Shown here: positions 36,106 to 44,030 of the stretch, piece after piece
Layout of the letters: every line of letters begins with the position of its first letter
Numbering within the stretch: position 1 is the stretch's first letter
NCBI RefSeq assembly: GCF_001544515.1
Contig: NZ_FCOL02000041.1
Coordinates: forward strand, 1 to 50,208
Direction: 5' to 3'
Length of the DNA: 50,208 nucleotides
DNA from: Caballeronia terrestris
GTDB taxonomy: Bacteria > Pseudomonadota > Gammaproteobacteria > Burkholderiales > Burkholderiaceae
The notes under the pieces: generated by a model
What the model saw: only the letters and a program-made list of their open reading frames with translations
What the model was told of the DNA's origin: nothing
Database searches by the model: none
Program-made: the position numbers and the translations under genes

Positions 36106-37584
36106 GTGGCCACCACCTTCAAACCTACGGCCGAGCAGGAAGCCGTCGTGACCGCCGCAAGTAGCGGCGACGATCTGAAGGTCAAGGCGTATGCCGGCGC
36201 CGGCAAAACGTCCACGCTTCGACTGGTTGCGCATCAACTCGGCTCTCGGCGCGGGAGCTACCTTGCTTTCAACAAAGAGATCGCTGAGTCTGCGCGTCGA
36301 GGTTTTCCGGCAAATGTAGCTGCACGCACGGTGCACTCACTTGCTTACGCCGGCGCCCCGTCTCGCCTCACCGCGCGCATCAACCTGCCGTCGGAGCCTC
36401 CTCACGAGCTTGCCGCTCGCTACGGACTTGGGGCAATCGAGGTGCCTACCATCACCGGAAAGGCTGTCGAGGTTGCGCCGTTTGAGATTGGCCGGATGAT
36501 CTCAGACGGTCTGGGTAGGTTTTGTCGCTCGCCCGACGAATCCCCGCGGGCTTTTCACGTCCCGGTGGATGAAAAAGTGCGCGAGGACGCTGCTGACTGG
36601 CTGCGTGCCCATCTTGCGCCCCACGTAACACGACTTTGGAGCGAGAGTATCGATCCGCGCGGGCGCAGCGCCATACAGCCGGATGTTTATTTGAAGGTGT
36701 GGGCACGGAGCAATCCTCGCATCGACGCGGACTTCATCTTATTGGACGAGGCGCAGGACAGCGATGGCGTCATGCTTTCCGTTCTGTCGCGGCAACGACA
36801 CGCGCAAATCATCTACGTTGGAGACCCCTACCAGCAAATTTACGAGTGGCGCGGCGCGGTCAATGCGATGGCACAGATCATCGCGCCGGAGCGGCCGCTC
36901 ACCGAATCGTTTCGCTTCGGCGCAACGTTCGCTGCACTCGCGAGCCGCGTATTGGCCTTACTTGGAGAAACCACGCCCATACGGGGCCAGTCCGGTATCG
37001 GCTCGATCATGGTCGAGGACCCTTCTCTTGCGCCCCCTGTCGACGCGGTGCTCTGCCGCAAGAACGCAACAGCGATCTGGCAGTTCGCGGCCGGTATTGA
37101 GATGGGCCATCGGCCTGCGATCCGCATGAACGCAAACGAGATCGTCGCATTCGCCGACGGGGCGGATCAGTTGCTCGCCGGCCGCAGAGCGTTTCGTCCG
37201 ACTGCGTTGTCATTGTTCGAGAACTGGAAGGAAGCCCAGTCGTTCGCACGCAGCGCGCTCGGCCAAGATCTGCGGCCGATTGTCGAAATCGTCGACGGTC
37301 GTGGCACCAATTATCTGCGCGCCCTGGCTCAGCGTATAACACCCGAAGGCCACGCCGATTACGTGGTCTCGACGGTACATCGTGCAAAGGGGCTCGAATG
37401 GAAGCGGGTGAGAGTTGTCAATGACTTCCGCTTCAAGATGATTGATGGCCGCCTGACAATGGACGAGGATGAATTGCGCCTCCTCTACGTGGCTTTGACT
37501 CGCGCCCAGCACGTGCTCGACATTTCCGATCTTCGTGAGGAACTGCTCAAACTTTTCAACGTCCGGCGTGCCGAACCCAATTGA
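36106..37584 (+). CDS. UvrD/Rep-type superfamily 1 DNA helicase
   Basis: A 492-residue SF1A helicase. Walker A is AYAGAGKTSTL at about 28-38; motif II is FILLDEAQDSD; motif III is GDPYQQIYEWRGA; motif IV includes LTESFRFGATFAAL; motif V/VI are STVHRAKGLEWKRV and LLYVALTRAQHVLDI. It is shorter than UvrD (about 720) and lacks the large 2B insertions, similar to the compact Fbh1-like or phage-type helicases. It should unwind DNA with 3'-5' polarity using ATP, perhaps clearing recombination intermediates. GTG start behind GGAAGGG. It stands alone next to recombinase debris. Confidence 0.88.
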   Translation: MATTFKPTAEQEAVVTAASSGDDLKVKAYAGAGKTSTLRLVAHQLGSRRGSYLAFNKEIAESARRGFPANVAARTVHSLAYAGAPSRLTARINLPSEPPHELAARYGLGAIEVPTITGKAVEVAPFEIGRMISDGLGRFCRSPDESPRAFHVPVDEKVREDAADWLRAHLAPHVTRLWSESIDPRGRSAIQPDVYLKVWARSNPRIDADFILLDEAQDSDGVMLSVLSRQRHAQIIYVGDPYQQIYEWRGAVNAMAQIIAPERPLTESFRFGATFAALASRVLALLGETTPIRGQSGIGSIMVEDPSLAPPVDAVLCRKNATAIWQFAAGIEMGHRPAIRMNANEIVAFADGADQLLAGRRAFRPTALSLFENWKEAQSFARSALGQDLRPIVEIVDGRGTNYLRALAQRITPEGHADYVVSTVHRAKGLEWKRVRVVNDFRFKMIDGRLTMDEDELRLLYVALTRAQHVLDISDLREELLKLFNVRRAEPN

Positions 37585-37607
37585 ACACCGCAGACCCGCC
37601 GATTTGA

Positions 37608-38060
37608 CTAGCTCCCCTCTTTGGACTGGGCGAGTGCCGAAGTGACCATCCTGTCAAGTCGCTCGCAGGCCGCCTTGACCACGCCGAGGCGCACTTCCCT
37701 CAATTGTCGGTCATGCTCGTTGATGACGGACGCAAGCGGTTCAAGGAGTGTTTCGGGCGTGATCCAGTCGTCAGTTGTCTTTCCGCTGTCGAGAAGCGCA
37801 AGGACCTCTTCCTCGACTTGCCGAATCAAGGTGAGGTCGAGCAGCCCGTGCCCAGCCTCGGTGATGAAACTAGTGAGCAAGACCGTTTGTGCAACGTTCA
37901 AAACGTCAGTTGCCGTCGGCCGCTGACTGCGCATGGCCTCGAATGCAAGCCGTGATCGCAATGACATCGTATCCGATTCGCGCCGAGGCATGGGTAGCAG
38001 AAGGCTTTTCAATGCTTTTGGCGGCACCTTGGCCGATCTTCGCTTTTTCGACGTTGGCAT
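37608..38060 (-). CDS. Hypothetical protein
   Basis: A 150-residue helical protein: a basic N-terminus (MPTSKKRRSAKVPPKALKSL), then RLAFEAMRSQRPTATDVLNV and LTLIRQVEEEVLALLDSGKT. Similar short basic proteins occur in Burkholderia species as hypothetical genes. No DNA-binding motif is certain. The ATG at 38060 is preferred; in-frame GTG and TTG codons upstream are alternatives. It is convergent with the helicase gene. Confidence 0.55.
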   Translation of the reverse strand: MPTSKKRRSAKVPPKALKSLLLPMPRRESDTMSLRSRLAFEAMRSQRPTATDVLNVAQTVLLTSFITEAGHGLLDLTLIRQVEEEVLALLDSGKTTDDWITPETLLEPLASVINEHDRQLREVRLGVVKAACERLDRMVTSALAQSKEGS

Positions 38061-38435
38061 ATGTTCAGCCACTGAAACCAATCCGACATTTTACCAAAGG
38101 CCGAATTTTGACCGGTCCGGGCTACTTAGTGCCAAGGCGCGACCACCGAATGCATATTGCATCACGCCCCTTCTGCAGCCCGAGCCGCAACCGCCGCACG
38201 TCGGGCACCGATCTCTTGAGGGATGGAGCCTTTTTCAGGCCGGCGATCGTGCGCAGCTGCATGGCATCGTCCAAGAGTGGTCGTATCAATACGCCGCAAT
38301 GTCCACGCACAGGCGATGGTGTGCAAGCAGACACCATCCGCCGAGATCGAATATTGATTGAGACGAGCTCCGCTGTTCCTCGGAACACGTCTTGCTAAGA
38401 AGCTTGTTCCACTTTCATCGGAGAAGGAGAAAAAG
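38061..38435. other. Intergenic, no supported gene
   Basis: About 375 bases. Open frames here are not supported. A strong GGAGAAGGAG ribosome-binding site for the next gene lies at 38420-38429. Confidence 0.4.
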
Positions 38436-38657
38436 ATGGCGGGCGACAATTCATACAAGCCGGGCGAGATCGTTAAAGTCTCAGGGATTTATTCGGTGGT
38501 GCACGAAGACGGTAAAGGAACGTTCGAGGTTACCTGTGTGGAAGGTGAGCATTTTCCGCCGACGCGTAGCGGGAAAGGCGCGCACTTCGAGCTGAAATAT
38601 GGGGCGACGCACTCTCACAAACATGACGAGTTGAAGGGTACTGAAGCGCGAAGCTAA
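38436..38657 (+). CDS. YjzC-like small protein
   Basis: A 73-residue protein with the pattern KPGEIVKVSGIYSVVHEDGK, then FEVTCVEGEHFPPTRSGKGA and a His-rich end THSHKHDEL. The pattern KPG-V-x-SGIY-VVH plus G-x-FPPTR-G fits YjzC-like small proteins, whose function is unknown; the FPP-x-R-x-G segment and His cluster suggest a zinc-ribbon-derived fold without the cysteines. The start at 38436 is fixed by GGAGAAGGAG. A frameshifted paralogue lies at 47387. Confidence 0.75.
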   Translation: MAGDNSYKPGEIVKVSGIYSVVHEDGKGTFEVTCVEGEHFPPTRSGKGAHFELKYGATHSHKHDELKGTEARS

Positions 38658-38659
38658 CG

Positions 38660-38905
38660 TTATACCGACTGCGCGGCGCATCGCGACAGCTGCGTCGTGT
38701 CGATTCCTGCCATCTGGAGAGCCGCGTCGTCACAACGCAGTTCTGCGCCGAAGTTGACCAACCCGCGAGACGGGTCCTCAGCGTCTGCGAGTTTGGTCAG
38801 GCCGTTATGGGTCGCAAGTGCGTACCACGCCAACAGCATGCGAGCCACTGAGGGCGGGAATAACATGCTAGTCGCGGGGTAAGGGTTACTACTAGCCTCC
38901 GCCAA
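38660..38905 (-). CDS. Small hypothetical protein
   Basis: An 81-residue protein: SVARMLLAWYALATHNGLTK then DDAALQMAGIDTTQL. One hydrophobic helix is possible near residues 20-35. No family is recognised and no strong ribosome-binding site is visible; the Met at residue 15 or 23 may be the real start. It is convergent with the YjzC-like gene and overlaps nothing. Coding status is uncertain. Confidence 0.4.
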   Translation of the reverse strand: MAEASSNPYPATSMLFPPSVARMLLAWYALATHNGLTKLADAEDPSRGLVNFGAELRCDDAALQMAGIDTTQLSRCAAQSV

Positions 38906-39071
38906 CTCTGTGACTCCTGATAAGGTCGGCCCGCCAACCGCGGCTTTCCAGTACCTCGACGCGCTGCCTTCTCGCCTTCACCGCTGCTTAAAGGGCAACG
39001 CCGTCTACACCCTGAAATGTCGGTTTTGGTATGTAATAAGTCGAATAGAAAAAGTGACTCCGGAGCGACTC

Positions 39072-40031
39072 ATGTGTTATTCGGCTCAAATCGAAGCGGA
39101 CTACCGCAAGTATGTGAAGATGTTTGGCGCTCAAATGGACATCCGCGAATTCGCGCGCCTTTACTGGGAGCGAGCCGAAGGCAGCAAGGCAAAGATTCCG
39201 AAGGCGATGGATGATGCATTCCGCAACCCGCAGACGGACAACGAGCGACAGATAAAAGAGTTCATCGACCGGTATAACGCTGACCAGGCGACCCGGCTCG
39301 AACAGGAGCTCTTTAAGCAACGCACACGACTCGCCGATGCGGAGCGGACCCTGCAAACGAAAACAACAAAGGCTGCGACTGAGAGCAAGCGCATTGCGAT
39401 AGATAAGATCGAAAGCTCGCTACGACGCCTGGAAGACATCAATCGAACGATGCCCGAAGCGCGTGACTCGCGAATTTTTCCGGGTCACTATGCCCCTGTT
39501 CTCGTCGTTGAGGATGGGCAGTACGTCGTCAGGCCGATGCGCTACCAGTGTCGCATTGCGGGCAAGCCAGCAAACTACGATATCAAATTTCCGGGGACCT
39601 ACAATGCACGGCGCGACAATCTCGACGGTTTCTGGAAGCCGTTGTTTGGACGCACACACGGCGTGATGCTCGTCGATGTGTTTTACGAAAACGTCAGCAA
39701 GGCGAAGTGGGAAGGAACCTTACTTGAGTCGCACGAGCAAGACGAGAACGTCGTGCTCGAGTTTCGTCCGAGCAACGGCCAGTTGATGTTGGTCGCCTGC
39801 CTGTGGTCTCGTTGGAGCGCGCCAGGTTTGCCGGACTTGTTGTCGTTTGCGGCGATAACCGACGAACCTCCGGCCGAGGTCGCAGCGGCGGGCCATGACC
39901 GGTGCATCGTGCCGATCAAGCCGGAGAACGTCGAGGCGTGGCTGCACCCGGATGCTTCGAATCGTGAAGCGCTGGACGCAATTCTTGAAGACAGGGATCG
40001 GCCGTACTACGAGCACCGGCTCGCCGCGTAG
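39072..40031 (+). CDS. SOS response-associated peptidase (SRAP / HMCES-YedK family)
   Basis: A 319-residue SRAP protein. The catalytic Cys2 follows the start Met directly (MCYSAQIEADY), which fixes the start at 39072, supported by GGAG upstream; the frame extends 54 codons further but those are not family sequence. NARRD in TYNARRDNLDGFWKP, the Glu in VDVFYENVSK and the His in GHDRCIVPI match the active site. SRAP proteins crosslink to abasic sites in single-stranded DNA and protect them. A long charged coiled-coil-like insertion (about 65-135) separates Cys2 from the rest of the core, typical of a larger subclass. Confidence 0.9.
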   Translation: MCYSAQIEADYRKYVKMFGAQMDIREFARLYWERAEGSKAKIPKAMDDAFRNPQTDNERQIKEFIDRYNADQATRLEQELFKQRTRLADAERTLQTKTTKAATESKRIAIDKIESSLRRLEDINRTMPEARDSRIFPGHYAPVLVVEDGQYVVRPMRYQCRIAGKPANYDIKFPGTYNARRDNLDGFWKPLFGRTHGVMLVDVFYENVSKAKWEGTLLESHEQDENVVLEFRPSNGQLMLVACLWSRWSAPGLPDLLSFAAITDEPPAEVAAAGHDRCIVPIKPENVEAWLHPDASNREALDAILEDRDRPYYEHRLAA

Positions 40032-40280
40032 CGGCGCGCTCCCGAAGCGTCACAACCGACCAAAGAGGTCGTTGGAATAAGCAGCAGAGCGAAGTCTCCA
40101 ACCGTCCAGATGTGGCAACGGGCGCTTCCCCCCGTGTAAGCGCGGGTGCGTCGCCATGTGTGGCGGCAAGAGTGTTCGGTTGCTCGTGAAGCGTCTCGTC
40201 GAAATTTAGTTGGACGCTCGCTTCGTGTTGAGCGGAAATCAGCACAATCAAGATCTTCGGGGCACGAACCTCGAAGTCAC

Positions 40281-41408
40281 TCAAAACGGCATTTCGTCGA
40301 AGTGAAGCGTTGCATGCTGACGTTTGACACTCTTCAGCCAACTCTTGAGTGTTCCGATCTCTTCGAACACCAGCAGGTCTTGTTTCAGGTCGCGTACGCT
40401 CTGCTGAATTCCTGCGATGTCACCTGTGAGATTGCGTACGACGGTCTCAGGAGAGACGTCAATGAACGGTGGAATTCCGTAGGCGTGCCGGAATCGCGCT
40501 TCGACATGCAGGATTTCCTGATCCAGTTCGCCGAGCTGCTCCTTCAGGATCACGTTGTACTGCTTCAGCCGGTCTTCGCTGATATTATTGATCGCGCTCT
40601 GATCGATGTGCTCAAGTTCGAGCTGCAACTCGAGTAGCTGCAACAGATTGTTGTTGCCATAGGCTTGGTTGGCCCGCTGCATCAGCGCGGTCTTGCGCTG
40701 CCGTTCCTGGGGATCCGGTTCTCGATCCGGATGAAGGACACTGGCAACTTTGCGATAGACCTCGCGGATGGACTGGCTTAGCTGTGCCTGCTCCGCCTCT
40801 TGCCGCGCCTGGGCGGCGAGCTGCTTCGCCGACTTTTTCCGGTTGGCACGGCGCTCCTCTCGCGCCTGATTTTCGGCAGCTTCCCGCGCCTGTTGCTCTT
40901 CTATCTTCGCGTGCGCCCGCTGCAACAGATCATCCGGTGAGTTCAAGTCGATATCGTCGCCCAGTTCCGCACCTAGCATCGCCTCTAGCATCGATTTCAT
41001 GTCCTCGAGTTCAGCGGCTGTTTCGCTGTCAAAGTCCGATCGACTATGCCGGTTGTAAATGGCTTTCAGTTGCGCATCGTCCTGCTCTTCGATCAGATCG
41101 CCCGCTAGGCCGGTGATCAGCTCCGAGATCGTGCGGCGATCGGATTTCGTCAATCCTTTCTGGTCGAAGGCCTGCTCAAGGCGATAAACCAATTTTATCC
41201 GCAAATCCGTGCAAATCTTTTCGAGTGGAAGGAACTCGTCGGTGTATTTTTTCTGAAAGACTGGCCCGACCACCTCCCACGCACCAAGATAGTGACGCCG
41301 CTTTTCAATTTGCCGGATGAGCGTGTTGAACGCCTTCTGGCCTTTCGATAGACTGGCCTTGTTGTGGGCCGGGGCGATGCTCACGGACCTGCGGGTCGTC
41401 CTGGTCAT
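40281..41408 (-). CDS. J-domain protein with C-terminal-half HPD motif
   Basis: A 375-residue, mostly helical and charged protein. A J-like domain lies at about residues 210-262: SIREVYRKVASVLHPDREPD with HPD at 226-228, followed by LMQRANQAYGNNNLLQLLEL. J domains recruit and stimulate DnaK; here the domain is central and is flanked by a Gln/Glu/Ala-rich coiled coil (about 165-205) and a C-terminal helical region, with no Gly/Phe or zinc-finger region. It is therefore a class C J protein with unknown client. The ATG at 41408 is used, with GGAG ten bases upstream; an in-frame start at 41450 is less likely. No DnaK is nearby. Confidence 0.8.
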   Translation of the reverse strand: MTRTTRRSVSIAPAHNKASLSKGQKAFNTLIRQIEKRRHYLGAWEVVGPVFQKKYTDEFLPLEKICTDLRIKLVYRLEQAFDQKGLTKSDRRTISELITGLAGDLIEEQDDAQLKAIYNRHSRSDFDSETAAELEDMKSMLEAMLGAELGDDIDLNSPDDLLQRAHAKIEEQQAREAAENQAREERRANRKKSAKQLAAQARQEAEQAQLSQSIREVYRKVASVLHPDREPDPQERQRKTALMQRANQAYGNNNLLQLLELQLELEHIDQSAINNISEDRLKQYNVILKEQLGELDQEILHVEARFRHAYGIPPFIDVSPETVVRNLTGDIAGIQQSVRDLKQDLLVFEEIGTLKSWLKSVKRQHATLHFDEMPF

Positions 41409-41519
41409 GGGATGGTTTTCTCCATTACTGCGTGAAGCGACGCAAGGCACATTTTAACCAGGTTCCCGGACCTGCTCCCCGCTGCAGACAAACCCACCCA
41501 CTGTCACGCTATTACGCGC

Positions 41520-43005
41520 GCAGCGACTTCGTCATCAGTCGAGGTAAGCTCACGCGGCTCGTCCCCTTCGAGAATGCCGCGATGGGGACTGCACTGCGAT
41601 CCAGTAGGACAAGGGTGATCTCGAGGCGCTAGGGCTACTGAAAATAAGACGTGCTCGCGCTTGGCATACTGTCGGCCATTCGCCGCACACTCGATGTCGT
41701 CTCGGAGCAGCGCGGCGAGCGCTTCGAGATGCAAGGCATCCGGTCAGAGGACCCTGAAACGTACGAGATGATCCTCAGGCCGACATGGTCCGTGTTCTTC
41801 AGATCCGGTCGCGGGCGCAACTGAGCATGTTGCCGCGCATGCAGCCCCGAACCCTTTACGACCTCGTCATCGAAGTCGCCATCGTGCGTCGTGGTCCGAT
41901 TCAGGGCGGCGCTGTTCATCCTTATCTGTGGCGACGCCAAAAGATCGAGCCGGTCACGTGTCCAATGCCGCGTTCGAGACGGCTCTCGGCCGCAGCCTCG
42001 GCGTGCCGATCTTTCAGGAGCAGGGGATGCAGGTCGCTATCCTTGCGGCAGGCTTCACACCGGGCGAGGCGCTTCGAAAAGATCAATGGGTTTCGGCGAA
42101 TATGGTTTTCCCAAAAGTCACGCAGCGAGCTCCATCCTACTGGTCTATGACAGCAGTTGGCTTAAATGCCACGAACGAACCCGCTGCGTTGCTCGCCGCG
42201 ATGCTCAAATCGCAGCCGATGAGCTTCTACTCGGCGTCGCAACTCGTGCAGGATGCGAAGCGACACGGTATCGAGGTGGTGCCATCGACGTTACGGTCAG
42301 CGGCTCTGACTCCGTACTCGTGCGCGTCAATCGTGCGAGGTAGTCGTCCGCCGCGGTCTGTCGTTACTCAAAAGGATGCGGGACGTAGCAGCGGAGCTAC
42401 ATCGAGCATGCGCGAGCCGCGAAGACTTTCGCGAGCGTGGGTGACCTGGCGCGCCGCGCGCAGCCCGACGGGCGCGACCTCCAAGTATTGGCGAGCGCGA
42501 GCGCGAGCGCGAACGCGCTGCAGTCGCCCGCCGTCAATCGCCGTGAAGCGCTTTGGCAATCGGTCGTAGCAGCGCCCGACTGGGACATCCTGGCCGACAA
42601 GCGGATCGATGACGAGACGCCAGCGCTTGACGCGCCTTCCGAAGCCGAAGACATCGTCAGCGAGTACAACGCAGCAGGACTGACTTTCGGCCACCATCCG
42701 CGTTCGCTGCTGCGCCCGTCCTGCTGGCACACCGGCATATGCAAGCCTCGACGTTGCGCAAACCCCAACGAAAGATTGGCGCGGCTGCGGACTTGTCACA
42801 GTGAGGCAGCAACCGAGCACCGCCAGGGGCGTCATGTTGTATCAGCGTGATCGTCCGGCCGTCGCCGCTCGAGGAGGAGCGAAAGGAAGCGTTGGGCGCA
42901 GCGCTTTTTGCGGTGTATAGCGTCTGGCAATGCGAAGGCGAGGTTCGACATTTGGTCGCCCAGCGGCTCGGCGGCCTGACGACCGAAAGTCGCAGTTTCT
43001 GCTGA
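41520..43005 (+). pseudogene. dnaE2-like polymerase, C-terminal half remnant
   Basis: Broken sequence related to the second half of DnaE2. Recognisable pieces in several frames are DFVISRGKLTRLVPFENAAM, LYDLVIEVAIVRRGPIQGGA, GVPIFQEQGMQVAILAAGFT, AAMLKSQPMSFYSASQLVQD, DEAEDIVSEYNAAGLTFG-like sequence, and a TESRSFC end with stop at 43003-43005. The PHP domain and catalytic aspartates are missing, and about 125 bases are deleted after AAGFTPGEA. Many differences from the intact dnaE2 at 28701 show it is an old paralogue, not a fresh duplicate. It starts abruptly about 110 bases from the J-domain gene. Confidence 0.85.
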
Positions 43006-43104
43006 AGCTTACTCGAGCGGCTCGAGCCGATTGATCTGGTCCAGCCGTCGCCGCGCTTTGCGCCGTGCCTCTTTGTGCAAACTCATCCGTCTGGTCGCGA
43101 AGTT

Positions 43105-43590
43105 TTACGGCGCTTTGTTTGCGTGCGCTTGGCCGGTCTCTTCTTTGATACGCCGCGACTTCTTCGGCTGTTTCGAAGCGGCTGCGGGCGCATCCGCATT
43201 TTTCCTCGCCTTCGCTTTTGCTTCGATTTTCGTATTAGCCCTTTCGTCGACCTTTATATCGACCTTCTTCTGACGCTCTCCCGTCATCTTGCGATTTTTC
43301 CTGACGTTCTCTTCGCCGTTCGTTGATGAGTCTGATCCTGGGCGAACTTTGGAAGACGTCGCTTCACCGACTTTTCTCGCGGCGCTTCTCTTCGAGGTCT
43401 TCGGCATGCTGGGATCCGACACAACAGCGCGGTCGATACCTGCATTTGCGTGCACGGAGACACGCTCACGCTCAAGTTGAATAATCGCCTCGTGCCAATA
43501 ATGCTCGTCATGTCCGGTCTGGCAACCATCGCCCTCCCACAACAGATAGGCACGGACACGGATTTCGTCTGTAGATAGCGCAGTATGCAT
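43105..43590 (-). CDS. DUF2934 domain protein with basic tail
   Basis: A 161-residue protein. Residues 8-42 hold DUF2934: STDEIRVRAYLLWEGDGCQT then GHDEHYWHEAIIQLERERV, the family's IRxRAYxLWE and HW/YW-x-x-A-x-x-x-L pattern. The rest is a low-complexity Lys/Ala/Glu tail (KIEAKAKARKNADAPAAASK) probably able to bind nucleic acid; DUF2934 proteins with such tails are common in Burkholderia and rhizobia. The Met at residue 13 of the longer frame (43590) is chosen. It is convergent with the dnaE2 remnant. Confidence 0.8.
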   Translation of the reverse strand: MHTALSTDEIRVRAYLLWEGDGCQTGHDEHYWHEAIIQLERERVSVHANAGIDRAVVSDPSMPKTSKRSAARKVGEATSSKVRPGSDSSTNGEENVRKNRKMTGERQKKVDIKVDERANTKIEAKAKARKNADAPAAASKQPKKSRRIKEETGQAHANKAP

Positions 43591-44030
43591 TGGAGCCGTC
43601 TCGAAAGTTGAAGAGACTGGAAACATAGCAGGTCATCTTCCAATCCTCAATGCGGCGGTGTTGTCTCGAAACGGATGCTTTATGGTCGGCCCGCGCACCT
43701 GCTTCGAGCATTGCAGCCACCACGCGACCGACCTGAATGGAATACGTTTTGCTCCCGCGACCATATCTCGCCCTGAGCCATGGCTACAGCGGTTCAGGAA
43801 TGGAACGCCCACAGCCGAGCGTCGGAGGTCTTCACTAAAAAACCGGGCCGGAGGAGGTATCCACAAGCAACCCTGTCCATGGGAGGCACCGGGCGCGTCC
43901 AGGCGCACGAGGCGACGAAGCGGACAAAGACGCAGACTAAGGTCCGTACCAACTGCGCTGCGTGGTGCGAAACTAGCCTTGCCTGCTGCCGATACTCGAT
44001 CATCCGCGGTCGCACTAACTAACTACCCTT
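43591..44030. other. Intergenic, no supported gene
   Basis: About 440 bases between divergent DUF2934 and ligD genes. No Ku gene is present here, although it is a frequent neighbour of ligD. Promoters could not be placed. Confidence 0.45.
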
